Positions 7,948 to 16,194 of a stretch of 34,669 nucleotides of DNA are shown piece by piece. Origin of the DNA: Methanobacteriota archaeon. GTDB taxonomy: Archaea; Thermoplasmatota; Thermoplasmata; Methanomassiliicoccales; Methanomassiliicoccaceae. Location of the stretch: assembly GCA_012518185.1 (NCBI GenBank), contig JAAYTA010000021.1, forward strand, positions 1 through 34,669. The letters run 5' to 3'. The translations under genes were made by a program, and so were the position numbers. Within the stretch, counting starts at the first letter, position 1. Each line of letters starts with the position of its first letter. Under the pieces are notes generated by a model that did no database searches, was not told the DNA's origin, and saw nothing but the letters and a program-made list of their open reading frames with translations.

Positions 7948-10059
7948 ATGAAAGCAAGTGAATCAATACGTGATGAACTGCATAATTCAGCAGAATTCAA
8001 CTCAAATAAGGAATCAACAGAGCTCACGCTCTTCGTAAGAACTTCGGATGAAGAGTTTAAAAAATGGGACCGAGCAAAGATATTTGATGCGCTTATGAGA
8101 GAGACCACCATAAGTGAGGATGCTGCTTCCATCGTCGCCAAAGAAGTGGAAAAGATGATATCTGAACTAGAGATCGAAGTTATCACTGCTCCACTTATCC
8201 GTGAGCTTACGAATGCTAAGCTAGTAGAATATGGCCTATCAAAAATTCGCAAGCAACATACTCGTCTTGGTGTGCCACTATATGATGCACGTGAGATCAT
8301 CATGGCTCCAAATAAGGAAAATGCAAATGTTCCACATGGTCCCGAAGCAACTAATCTCACCCTTGCTGAAAATATAAAGAAGGAATTCGCACTCCTTGAA
8401 GTATTCGATCAGGATCTATCTGACGCCCACATGCGTGGCGATATCCATCTTCATGATCTGGGAATGATAGATCGACCCTATTGCTCTGGGCAGTCGATAG
8501 AATATGTTAAGAAATTCGGTCTAAATCTGCCAAATGCTTTAAGCATAGCTCGACCTGCTAGGCATCCAGAAGTATTGATCGAGCAGGTTGTCAAGTTCTC
8601 AGCAGCCTTACAGGGTCACTTCGCCGGAGCTATTGGATGGGATGCATTCAATCTATTCCTTGCACCTTATCTCATTGATGTAGATGATAGGCGCATGAAG
8701 CAGCTTGCCCAAATTCTCGTTTATGAATTTGCACAGCAGGCTGTCGCACGTGGTGGGCAGTCTATATTCTCTGATATTAACCTATATTGGGAAATTCCTG
8801 ACCACTTCTCTGGAGTTCCAGCTATAGGGCCTGGCGGCGAATTTACTGGCAAGACCTATGACGACTATTTACCAGAAGCTCAAAGGTTCGTCAAGGCTCT
8901 CTTTGATGTATATCTTGAAGGAGATGCAATGGGTAGACCATTCTTCTTCCCAAAGCCAAATGTACACCTAACTGACAAATTCTTCCAGACCGAAGGACAT
9001 GAAGAATTCCTTTCTCAAATCTCCAAGGTTGCTTCTGAGATGGGTAATACTTACTTTGTGTTCGATAGAGATGGAACTGCAAAGATCTCAGAGTGTTGTC
9101 GCCTCTCATTCAAACTAGAAGAGAGCGATCTAGAAGATGCTAAAACACCATGGAAGATGCGTTATTCTGCCATGCAAAACGTGACCATCAATCTGCCCCG
9201 TATTGCCTATGAAGCACATCAAGATGATGAAAAACTATTCCAACTCATCACTAATAGAATTGAGATGGTAGCTAGAGCGCATATACAGAAGAGGGAATTC
9301 ATAACCCAACTCATGAGCATGGGGAAGAATGGCCCATTATCCCTACTCGCAATGAATCTTGATGGAGAAGCATACTACCGCCTCGACAAATCCTCATTCT
9401 TAGTAGGCATGGTAGGCCTCAATGAGATGGTGCAATATCATATCGGTAAACAAATGCATGAGGGCAAGGACGCCATGATGTTCGGCCTCAGAGTAATTAG
9501 TTACATGAAGCAAGAGTCGGAACGTATTGGAGAAGAGTATGGTATTAAATTACCTCTAGAACAGACTCCGGCAGAATCGACTGCATATAGATTCGCTAAG
9601 CTTGATATGAAATATTATCCTCTGCAAGCACCCACAGTTATACGAGGCAACAAGAGTGCCGGCGAGATCTACTATACGAATTCAACACTGCTTAACATGA
9701 GCGCTGACGTTTCTGCAATCGATCGTGTTAAGATGGAGGGAAGATTCCATCCGATCATCGAAGCAGGAGCAATAACTCATGTCTGGCTCGGGGAATCGAA
9801 GCCGCCTGCAGAAAGTATAGCAGCTTTTGTAAAGAAGACATTCGAGTCTACAAAATGTGCTCAGGTAGCATTCTCACCTGAATTCACTTCCTGTCTATCT
9901 TGTAGCCGTACTCATCGTGGATTGATGGAGACTTGCTCTAGTTGTGGATCTCCAGATGTAGAAGGAATAACTCGAGTAACTGGATTCTTCTCTAAGATTA
10001 GAGGATGGAACAAAGGTAAGCTGGGAGAGTTAAGGGATCGGAAGCGAAACAGTATCTGA
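7948..10059 (+). CDS. nrdD: anaerobic (class III) ribonucleoside-triphosphate reductase
   Basis: Glycyl-radical enzyme that reduces ribonucleotides to deoxyribonucleotides without oxygen. The 703 residues are full length. Residues about 26-110 are an ATP-cone allosteric domain (KWDRAKIFDALMRET). The active-site Cys is in SECCRL (C383-C384). A zinc site is formed by C649, C652, C663 and C666 (CLSC and CSSC). The glycyl radical is G679 in RVTGFFSKIRGWNKGK. The activating radical-SAM protein NrdG is not adjacent and must be elsewhere. Its ATG overlaps the stop of a nine-codon reading frame (ATGA). A U-rich terminator follows. Oxygen destroys the glycyl radical, so the enzyme implies anaerobic DNA synthesis. 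Confidence 0.96.
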   Translation: MKASESIRDELHNSAEFNSNKESTELTLFVRTSDEEFKKWDRAKIFDALMRETTISEDAASIVAKEVEKMISELEIEVITAPLIRELTNAKLVEYGLSKIRKQHTRLGVPLYDAREIIMAPNKENANVPHGPEATNLTLAENIKKEFALLEVFDQDLSDAHMRGDIHLHDLGMIDRPYCSGQSIEYVKKFGLNLPNALSIARPARHPEVLIEQVVKFSAALQGHFAGAIGWDAFNLFLAPYLIDVDDRRMKQLAQILVYEFAQQAVARGGQSIFSDINLYWEIPDHFSGVPAIGPGGEFTGKTYDDYLPEAQRFVKALFDVYLEGDAMGRPFFFPKPNVHLTDKFFQTEGHEEFLSQISKVASEMGNTYFVFDRDGTAKISECCRLSFKLEESDLEDAKTPWKMRYSAMQNVTINLPRIAYEAHQDDEKLFQLITNRIEMVARAHIQKREFITQLMSMGKNGPLSLLAMNLDGEAYYRLDKSSFLVGMVGLNEMVQYHIGKQMHEGKDAMMFGLRVISYMKQESERIGEEYGIKLPLEQTPAESTAYRFAKLDMKYYPLQAPTVIRGNKSAGEIYYTNSTLLNMSADVSAIDRVKMEGRFHPIIEAGAITHVWLGESKPPAESIAAFVKKTFESTKCAQVAFSPEFTSCLSCSRTHRGLMETCSSCGSPDVEGITRVTGFFSKIRGWNKGKLGELRDRKRNSI

Positions 10060-10060
10060 A

Positions 10061-10095
10061 GAAACTTTTTCACAATTTTTTCTCTTCTTTTTTTG
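10061..10095 (+). terminator. poly-T transcription terminator after nrdD
   Basis: Just after the nrdD stop there are three thymine-rich runs, ACTTTTTCAC, AATTTTTTC and TTCTTTTTTTG, with no strong hairpin. This is the usual form of archaeal intrinsic terminators. Confidence 0.65.
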
Positions 10096-10131
10096 AAAAT
10101 AATTCGTCCTTTGACCATGTAAGGTCCAAGT

Positions 10132-10169
10132 GTTATATAACAGTAGAAACTGAATGTCCCCGTGCGGGG
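10132..10169 (+). promoter_or_regulatory. TATA box and GC hairpin before small Cys-rich gene
   Basis: GTTATATAAC (10132-10141) is a good archaeal TATA box, predicting a transcription start near 10160-10165. CCCC-GTGC-GGGG (10158-10169) ends one base before the ATG at 10171. It could be an operator, or a leader hairpin if transcription begins upstream of it. Confidence 0.5.
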
Positions 10170-10170
10170 T

Positions 10171-10437
10171 ATGAAAATGGGACGAGTACAAGTGCGTGAT
10201 AACGTTTTCATAACGATTAGTCGACGTAGCTTGTGTGATAATTGTTCAGTCGAATTATGCGTTTACAATACTGGACAGATAGTCACTGAATGTGAATGGT
10301 TTACTCCCCTAATAGTCGCGTTCAAACAATGTGAATGCTGTGGAGAGTATTTTGAAGTGATGTCTAACTGGCGCTCATTAGATTACAGTCGATGTGCTAG
10401 ATGCAATCAGCATGATCAAGCATGTATACGGGTTTGA
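10171..10437 (+). CDS. small cysteine-rich protein, probable zinc binder, unknown function
   Basis: An 88-residue protein I do not recognise. It has ten cysteines: C22-x2-C25, C30, C41, C54-x-C56-C57, C75-x2-C78 and C85, a pattern typical of structural zinc sites. The segment FKQCECCGEYFEVMSNWRSLDYSRCARC resembles a zinc ribbon with CxxC knuckles. A well-placed TATA box supports a real gene. GTG at 10162, which coincides with the predicted transcription start, and ATG at 10177 are other possible starts. The stop codon abuts that of the convergent site-2 protease gene. It follows nrdD but is separated by a terminator, so a functional link is not implied. Confidence 0.6.
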   Translation: MKMGRVQVRDNVFITISRRSLCDNCSVELCVYNTGQIVTECEWFTPLIVAFKQCECCGEYFEVMSNWRSLDYSRCARCNQHDQACIRV

Positions 10438-12018
10438 TTACATCAGTCTTGGACCGATTAGCAGCCATGCGATTAGGAATACTACTAAGACTATGAATGT
10501 GGTAGATATAGCAGAGACTATTCTCTCAACTTCATCTTCACTGATATTCTTCTTGAACCTTCGCACAAGAGTGTCGACCCAGTCACGAAATAGATGACCT
10601 CCATCGAGAGGTATTGCTGGGAGAGCGTTCGTCATGCCTAGCATGAGACTTATCCAGAATATCCAGTAAAAGCAATTAGCAGTTATCCAGAAAGCATCAT
10701 TATTCCATCCTGAGAATATACCTCCAGGTACGAAGATATCTCGATAGGGGCCATCAAGAGGCTGTAGGCCCGAGAATGGTAGTGCGATATACATTAGAGT
10801 TCCAGAAATGTAATCCCCTACTGACTCTGCTCCAGTGTATGGATTGGTCATCCTACTGAGGACAATTTGGGGATCCATGATGTTGGCCCCTAGGTATAGA
10901 GATGTGACTCCAAGATATGCTATCTCTTCATCTCCAATATAATCCGCTCTGTTTGCAGGAGTTATCGACTTAACAATTTCACTAGGTATGTAAGAGTCAA
11001 ATTCTACGTCATAGACTAATGCACTAATTTCGTAAGAACCTCCTGGCCTCAACTTACTAAGAGTATCTCGGAACTCGAATTCGTTGCGTATTATTTCTCC
11101 GTCAATCGATTTAATTATCATGCCTGGTTCAAGGCCTGAATCAGCAGCTGGAAGTCCTTTATTAGTACTCAATATGACTATGCCTGCGAATGATTCCGTA
11201 GTGTATTCATTACCATCTGATAAATACGTTAGATTTATTTTCGATCCAGGAGCATATTCTAGGTAGTTCAGATCATTGTAGGAGATAGGTTCCCCATTGA
11301 TCGATATTATCTGATATCCGCTTTTGAGTCCGGCTATATCAGAGGGCGTATTTTCATAAATCGTAGTTAACACTGGACCCTCACTAGCTACTTCTGCTGA
11401 TCCTACCATTACTGTGGAGAACATGAACGCGCAGAACAATGCTAGGAAAATATTTGTTGCTGGCCCAGCGGCAAAGACTCCAGTGCGCACTTTCTTACTG
11501 GATTTAAATAATGCATTTTCATCCGGCTCGACGAATGCACCTACAGGGAAAATGAATAATAATATTCCCATTGATTTAATGTTCATTCCGGCTACTCGTG
11601 TGATTATGCCATGACCGATCTCATGGACAGCAACGCCGATAGCTAATGCGAGTATTCCATACCATAATGGTATCAGTGGATTTATCCCAGGAAGTCCAAC
11701 CAGCATATCTAGTGTAGGTGCTTGATCGGCTGGAATCTGAGTTACCAGAGTCGCCTCCCATAGAAGAAGTGCCATGATAGCCATCATCACTATGAGGCAT
11801 ACGGCCTTACTGATAGTTGCATAAATACGCCAGAATCGCTTTGGAGAAGCTAGGAAGTCTACTAATTTTTGACCCCGTAGAGTTCTCCACATTATGAACC
11901 CGTACCATGAGCTCATATTGTACCTTTCGAGCACTTTTCTGCGCTCGAGATAGGTCATCAGGAATACGTATCCGATGATAAAGGCAATGATTACAAAGAT
12001 GACCAGAAGGTTGTCCAT
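10438..12018 (-). CDS. site-2 protease family (M50) membrane metalloprotease with PDZ domains
   Basis: An intramembrane zinc metalloprotease that would cut membrane-anchored substrates such as regulators or signal-peptide remnants. The 526 residues begin with transmembrane segments at about 3-22 and 70-90. H132-E-x-x-H136 (HEIGH) gives two zinc ligands and the catalytic Glu, and D472 in NALPAIPLDGGH gives the third ligand. Between them, about 205-340, are two PDZ-like segments: DIAGLKSGYQIISINGEPI and DSGLEPGMIIKSIDGEII. The C-terminus is another membrane helix. No substrate gene is apparent nearby. The start is preceded by an unusual GC hairpin. Confidence 0.9.
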   Translation of the reverse strand: MDNLLVIFVIIAFIIGYVFLMTYLERRKVLERYNMSSWYGFIMWRTLRGQKLVDFLASPKRFWRIYATISKAVCLIVMMAIMALLLWEATLVTQIPADQAPTLDMLVGLPGINPLIPLWYGILALAIGVAVHEIGHGIITRVAGMNIKSMGILLFIFPVGAFVEPDENALFKSSKKVRTGVFAAGPATNIFLALFCAFMFSTVMVGSAEVASEGPVLTTIYENTPSDIAGLKSGYQIISINGEPISYNDLNYLEYAPGSKINLTYLSDGNEYTTESFAGIVILSTNKGLPAADSGLEPGMIIKSIDGEIIRNEFEFRDTLSKLRPGGSYEISALVYDVEFDSYIPSEIVKSITPANRADYIGDEEIAYLGVTSLYLGANIMDPQIVLSRMTNPYTGAESVGDYISGTLMYIALPFSGLQPLDGPYRDIFVPGGIFSGWNNDAFWITANCFYWIFWISLMLGMTNALPAIPLDGGHLFRDWVDTLVRRFKKNISEDEVERIVSAISTTFIVLVVFLIAWLLIGPRLM

Positions 12019-12020
12019 TC

Positions 12021-12035
12021 GCGGCCTCTGGCCGC
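12021..12035 (-). promoter_or_regulatory. GC-rich inverted repeat just before site-2 protease start
   Basis: GCGGCC-AGA-GGCCGC on the minus strand forms a perfect six-pair stem ending two bases before the ATG. TTTTAATAG about 30-40 bases upstream could be the TATA box, placing the repeat in a short leader or over the transcription start. It may hide the start codon region or be an operator. No Shine-Dalgarno is visible. Confidence 0.4.
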
Positions 12036-12054
12036 TCTTAATGTAATCACACTA

Positions 12055-12080
12055 TTAAAAGAAATGTATGAAAGAGTTTG
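12055..12080 (-). terminator. U-rich terminator-like sequence after the DUF6015-like gene
   Basis: Minus-strand CCAAACTCTTT followed by TTTCTTTTAA. The same CCAAACTCTTT followed by TTCTTAATTA occurs after the aIF6 gene at 18243-18265, again just past a stop codon. Both look like weak archaeal U-tract terminators. Confidence 0.35.
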
Positions 12081-12103
12081 GCCTAGATGACTTACTCATT
12101 AGT

Positions 12104-12478
12104 TCATCTGGCCCATACTTCACTAGATATTTGATCGTAGATTGAAGCCGTTTCATCAACTTCAACTTCTTCTTCCACTGGTAGAGCTGATAGGCGGAAG
12201 ATCTGATCCTTCTTGAGGATCCAATAATGGATTCGCCACATCTTTCCTTTTTTAAGATGCACTTCTTCCTCAGTTGTCGTCACAAGACCTTCTTCCTCTA
12301 GCATATAGAACACATCTCTATCTTCTGATGTGAGTCTATTATCGATGACAGAGTCTGTATAGCCGAAGAAGCTCATGACATAATCAGCTAGACATTCGAT
12401 GTCGCTGTCTTGCATTCCCTTTTTCCCCAACGTTACTTTTAACGCTGAGATAAGTTCCTCCATACTGACCACCGACAT
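12104..12478 (-). CDS. DUF6015-like conserved archaeal protein
   Basis: A 124-residue acidic protein. The N-terminal part (MEELISALKVTLGKKGMQDSDIECLADYVMSFFGY) is helical, and the middle (DRDVFYMLEEEGLVTTTEEEVHLKKGKMWRIHYW) looks like a winged-helix with a beta wing. I match it tentatively to DUF6015, a family seen in Thermoplasmata and related archaea with no known role. The C-terminal tail is acidic (EEEVEVDE). A DNA- or protein-binding role is possible but not shown. It lies between mptE and the site-2 protease gene on the same strand, with gaps long enough for its own promoter. Confidence 0.6.
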   Translation of the reverse strand: MSVVSMEELISALKVTLGKKGMQDSDIECLADYVMSFFGYTDSVIDNRLTSEDRDVFYMLEEEGLVTTTEEEVHLKKGKMWRIHYWILKKDQIFRLSALPVEEEVEVDETASIYDQISSEVWAR

Positions 12479-12764
12479 AATGTTATCATTGGAGCGGGAA
12501 GTAAATAAACATTACTAGACATTAGAAACCAGTATATATATCAGATATTTACAACCGATATTATGTCTATAATATGTCGAATGAGGTGTAAAAGTAACGT
12601 TAATTCTTATACCTTATTATTACTACAATTAACATCATTGGTATTAAGCCGATAAGTATGTTAGTATAGGATATCCTATATGATTGGAATACCTCAGAAA
12701 ACTAAGATTGTGGGGAAATATTTCAGATTGATAACATATGAAAGGAGTATTTCTAGTCCTAATA
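12479..12764. other. intergenic region with 16-bp perfect palindrome
   Basis: No gene is seen. A perfect palindrome, TATAGGATATCCTATA, lies at 12665-12680, about 190 bases before the DUF6015-like start and 85 bases past the mptE stop. The rest is AT-rich, with an A/T-rich stretch near 12530-12560 that could hold a TATA box for the DUF6015-like gene. Confidence 0.4.
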
Positions 12765-13484
12765 TCAATCCGAAATTAATGGTTTAGATCCATCATCTGA
12801 AGCACTTATAATATCATTATTAAGCAAAGGAGCACTGTGGAGTTCAGGCTCATCATGACTAATAATTCGCTGAGCCCAGAGAAGCTTCTTTCTTTTAACT
12901 TCGGCATCACGGCCAGCCTTTGGTCGTGGCTCATTTATATCAAATCCGATGACCCTTACTGGTGCGCCTACATGTCTAGCCATTATTATGGCACGATCTC
13001 CATCGGTAAAGCCTCCGAAGTTGTGTAGATGTCCAAATGGCTTTACTTGAGTGGTTCCCATAAGCCTCCCAGGAAATAGTGGGACGTAATGCCTTAATGC
13101 TTCAATATTATCTCCATGAGCATGTATTATGATAATAGCTCCTTGTGCGTTGGCCTTTAATTGATCACTTATATCCCCATCTAAATCAGTGACTATTATA
13201 TCAGGTATACGGTTGGCTTTATGCATTAAAGATGATGTTGCACCATCTGCAGCTATCACTAATCCAGTCAGATCAGTGTACTCAAGTTCTTCCTCTAATA
13301 CAGGAGCGTTGCCGCACACCGTAGCACCCTTTAGTAATAAGTTACGAAGGAGTTCCCAGGGATATATTTCCTTATCAGATAGGAGATCATTCAGTAATCG
13401 AGCGGCCTTTTCATCTTCCTGTTTCGAATAACCAAATTCTTCTATAATTTCTAAATATAGTGGCTCCCAGTCTTCGAATTTCAT
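12765..13484 (-). CDS. mptE: 6-hydroxymethyl-7,8-dihydropterin pyrophosphokinase, MptE type
   Basis: Member of the archaeal MptE (DUF115) family, which activates 6-hydroxymethyldihydropterin with ATP for tetrahydromethanopterin or folate synthesis, replacing bacterial FolK. The 239 residues match the family. Characteristic segments are CGNAPVLEEEL (P-loop-like start), LVIAADGATSSLM, the acidic PDIIVTDLDGD that binds metal, IIHAHGDN, NFGGFTDGDRAIIMARHVGA and the closing KRKKLLWAQRII. The ATG lies five bases beyond the DUF373 stop and uses a GGAG inside the end of that gene, so the two are co-transcribed. Which pterin cofactor the organism makes is not shown here. Confidence 0.9.
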   Translation of the reverse strand: MKFEDWEPLYLEIIEEFGYSKQEDEKAARLLNDLLSDKEIYPWELLRNLLLKGATVCGNAPVLEEELEYTDLTGLVIAADGATSSLMHKANRIPDIIVTDLDGDISDQLKANAQGAIIIIHAHGDNIEALRHYVPLFPGRLMGTTQVKPFGHLHNFGGFTDGDRAIIMARHVGAPVRVIGFDINEPRPKAGRDAEVKRKKLLWAQRIISHDEPELHSAPLLNNDIISASDDGSKPLISD

Positions 13485-13488
13485 ACGC

Positions 13489-14631
13489 TCACTCCGAAGA
13501 ATCTATAGCCTCAACTGATTCATCTTCAGCTTCTTCTTCAGTGGGCTGAAATGATGCATTAAGTAATCCTCCAAAAACAGCAAGAAGGAATCCAGTCAGA
13601 ACTTCCAAAAACACTACAGCCTGATTCATTGCATCAAAGTCGAAGAAAATTAGGGCTGCATCTAGTGCACCTTGAATTATGAAACCAATAGCAAATACAG
13701 TAACTGAAGAAACTAATGTAGAATAAGCTATTTTTCCACGAGATAGCATAGTGTTAGCAAGCAGTCCTATCTGATACGTAAAGAAGGAGAATACCCATAA
13801 CCATAGCGTACCACTAGAGAACAAGAAGAGCTGCTGTATAAAATCGACGTCAGGCGATCTGGTAGCTGCATCTATACCGTATAATATACCGAGTAGAAAT
13901 AATAATATAGATAGAATAGCAAATGGGATGAGGGCAGATCCAGAACGAACAGCTTTGCCAACTTCAATTGATAGATTTTTGAAACGATCTCCTGCTTTAT
14001 ATGCGAAGGATAGTAGATATCCGCCGACAACTAGCCATATCATTGAGAGGCCCATATTAGTGAATGATACCTCTGAGAAGTCATTCATGAGCTGATACAA
14101 TGGATCTAGGAGAGTGAACGCTCCAAAAACTACTAAAGCAAGGCCCAATGGAACTAGTATCCGTTTTCGAAATTTATCATCGTTGAGCATCCTGATAAGG
14201 ATGTAATAAGTACTTTCAACTGTCGGCGCTTGCTTTACGTATACTTTCCGGACCGAATCGATCTTCACGCGAGAAGCTATTATGGGATATATGTACTCGT
14301 CCTCTGCACCATCAGAGACCAAGACTGCCCGATCTGGCTTTACTTGCTCTAAGACAGTCTCCAGCTGTGTCGTAAGTGCAAGATCAGACTCATAGCCTAC
14401 ATTTTCATCACCACATATTGTAGCGATCTCTACATCCATACCTCTCTTAACCATTTCATCATAGCGACCTATAGCTGCCAATAAGGTGTTGGTATCAGAA
14501 TCCTCTGGATCTTTAATACCTAGAGCTACAGCTGCGTTTAGATTCTCTTCACGCCCGATGAATGGGGAGTTGAGTCCAGCCTTGGTTCCGAAATCATCAT
14601 CTCGGTCAACGCAGAGAACAAGGGTTCTCAT
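13489..14631 (-). CDS. DUF373 family membrane protein
   Basis: Archaeal DUF373 protein of unknown function, 380 residues. Residues 1 to about 150 form a soluble alpha/beta domain starting MRTLVLCVDRDDD, followed by GLNSPFIGREENLNAAVALG and PEDSDTNTLLAAI, with an acidic metal-binding look (DRDDD, SDGAEDE). From about 155 there are six or so hydrophobic helices, including ILVPLGLALVVFGAFTLL. The tail is acidic (EEEAEDESVEAIDSSE). It is the first gene of a pair with mptE. A transport, sensing or nucleotide-binding role is possible, but nothing in the sequence fixes it. Confidence 0.8.
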   Translation of the reverse strand: MRTLVLCVDRDDDFGTKAGLNSPFIGREENLNAAVALGIKDPEDSDTNTLLAAIGRYDEMVKRGMDVEIATICGDENVGYESDLALTTQLETVLEQVKPDRAVLVSDGAEDEYIYPIIASRVKIDSVRKVYVKQAPTVESTYYILIRMLNDDKFRKRILVPLGLALVVFGAFTLLDPLYQLMNDFSEVSFTNMGLSMIWLVVGGYLLSFAYKAGDRFKNLSIEVGKAVRSGSALIPFAILSILLFLLGILYGIDAATRSPDVDFIQQLFLFSSGTLWLWVFSFFTYQIGLLANTMLSRGKIAYSTLVSSVTVFAIGFIIQGALDAALIFFDFDAMNQAVVFLEVLTGFLLAVFGGLLNASFQPTEEEAEDESVEAIDSSE

Positions 14632-15242
14632 CCGGTAAGCAAAACCTGTTGTTTCATATATAAGACTTCCAGACTAGAATCAAGGGTATGTATGTAGTTC
14701 GTAGTTGAGTTTGCTTCAATGCGTTAGATATTATGAAAGGATTATTATCAAGAATAGCATCTCTGAGTATTGGAAGGTTAGATGGAAAGAGGAGTTAATG
14801 ATATTGGACATCTATGGAATAATATGTTGTCTAGAGACTCAATCCCGATATCTATGCATGGAGGTCTAATATCACCTTAGATGATATAGAGATGATGGCT
14901 AATGCTCTCAGGTGCATTATTCAATATCGTTCTGGTAAGTGCAAGTTGATTGCTAAATATGTCAAAACTACTTTCACCAGTTTGATATCCATTACAGATA
15001 TGTCTTCATTTACATCCTGCCTTCCTTCGTTAAATAAGACGTGAGAATGATAATTAACTGAAGCTGATAGACTTCAGCAATCCATCTAGTACTTATGAAT
15101 TAGGTACAACTGTCATAATTCAGAAGTCAAGGATGTATCACTGAACAGCCCTGATAAGCATCTTATGCTTCACTGAACTATAATGCAAGATACATATCAC
15201 TGGGCATCGTTCATTAAATCTATCATATGAAGGAGTGAGAAA
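14632..15242. other. long intergenic region, possibly holding gene remnants
   Basis: This 611-base stretch divides the DUF373 gene from the hydrolase gene. Only short frames occur. The longest plus-strand frame is open from 14835 to 15044, with possible ATGs at 14892 and 14895; it reads RLNPDIYAWRSNITLDDIEM and onward, but I recognise no family. A 21-codon frame (MKGLLSRIASLSIG) opens at about 14733. These could be remnants of a decayed gene or chance. An inverted repeat CTGAAG/CTTCAG flanks eight bases near 15059-15077. No RNA gene is evident. Confidence 0.35.
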
Positions 15243-15878
15243 TTGAAGATAGCATGGCATGGACATTCTTGTTTCGAGGTTCACGATGGCCTCGTAGTTG
15301 TAATGGATCCACATGATGGTAAATCAATTGGCATAAAGCCACCAGTAGTGAAGGCAGATATTTGCTTAATATCGCATGATCATTTTGATCATAATTGCTC
15401 CCGAATAGTTCGTGGCGATCCGACTGTAGTAAAAGAAGCGGGCGAGAGAATAGTGAAAGGACTTAACATCAGAGGAATGTCCACATTTCATGACGAGGAA
15501 GAGGGCGCTAAACGCGGCCTAAACGTCGTTTTCCGTTTTGAAATGGATGATGTTTCATTTGTTCATCTGGGAGATCTAGGACAAGAGCTAACTGATGAGG
15601 AGATCGCATCATTGGGAAGAGTGGATGTCTTATTCATACCGGTCGGAGGAGTTTTTACTATTGATCATATAACTGCTCGAAGACTTATTGATAGAATAAA
15701 TCCAAAAGTGGCCATTCCTATGCATTATCAATATGGCGGATTATCCATCTCTATCAGTCCAGTAGAGACTTTCTTAGAGGATTTAGCTGAAGAGAGTATA
15801 TTACGAGTAGGTAATGAGATTGAGTTCGCAGGAGATGAGCTTCCAATGCAGACAGAATATTGGGTATTTTCTCCGTGA
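15243..15878 (+). CDS. metallo-beta-lactamase-fold hydrolase (UPF0173/UlaG-like)
   Basis: A 211-residue metal-dependent hydrolase of the beta-lactamase fold, cytoplasmic, substrate unknown. The metal motif is H45-x-H47-x-D49-H50 (SHDHFDHN), with a further His in FVHLGDLG and AIPMHYQYGG near the C-terminus. The N-terminus MKIAWHGHSCFEV is typical of UPF0173/UlaG-like proteins. The start is TTG, with AAGGAGTGAG about six bases upstream. Its promoter lies in the long gap before it, and it is followed by the thiamine region, but a gap of more than 250 bases argues against co-transcription. Confidence 0.85.
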   Translation: MKIAWHGHSCFEVHDGLVVVMDPHDGKSIGIKPPVVKADICLISHDHFDHNCSRIVRGDPTVVKEAGERIVKGLNIRGMSTFHDEEEGAKRGLNVVFRFEMDDVSFVHLGDLGQELTDEEIASLGRVDVLFIPVGGVFTIDHITARRLIDRINPKVAIPMHYQYGGLSISISPVETFLEDLAEESILRVGNEIEFAGDELPMQTEYWVFSP

Positions 15879-16150
15879 TAGGATATGGTTAGCTGGCTTA
15901 ATTGGCCAGTGATATATGGTGAAGCTACTAACGATAGTAAATAGTAGAAAACCATTTCTTATATTATATTTTAAGATAATTATTTATTATATTCCTATTT
16001 GACATTGGTGATTATATAATCACATCCTAAAGACTACCTCTATTATTATACTATAATCTCATTCAGGATTCATAGACTCTCGTATCTGAAGTCTGCATTC
16101 ATGCGAATCATAGTTCGAGATGATTGTATGTAAGTAGACTTATCAAGACC

Positions 16151-16168
16151 TGATGCGATATGCATCAT
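16151..16168 (+). promoter_or_regulatory. hairpin upstream of the TPP aptamer with a match to the thiM start
   Basis: TGATGC-GATAT-GCATCA (16151-16167) is a perfect six-pair hairpin. Its 5' arm TGATGC recurs at the thiM start (16306-16311), and TGCATCAT (16161-16168) is perfectly complementary to ATGATGCA (16305-16312), which covers both candidate ATGs. If the transcript includes this segment, the GCATCA arm could pair either locally or with the start codon. The transcription start is unknown; a TATA-like TATTATTATACTATAA near 16041-16056 would include it. Confidence 0.35.
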
Positions 16169-16194
16169 GCTTAAGAAATTCACGAGTAAGTCAT

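Noticed and set aside
7863-8360. 165-codon minus-strand frame
   Set aside because: It lies antisense to the start of nrdD and is Ser-rich, as expected from the complement of a coding frame.
9912-10211. 99-codon minus-strand frame after nrdD
   Set aside because: It crosses the nrdD end, terminator and facing promoter, has no ribosome site and matches no family.
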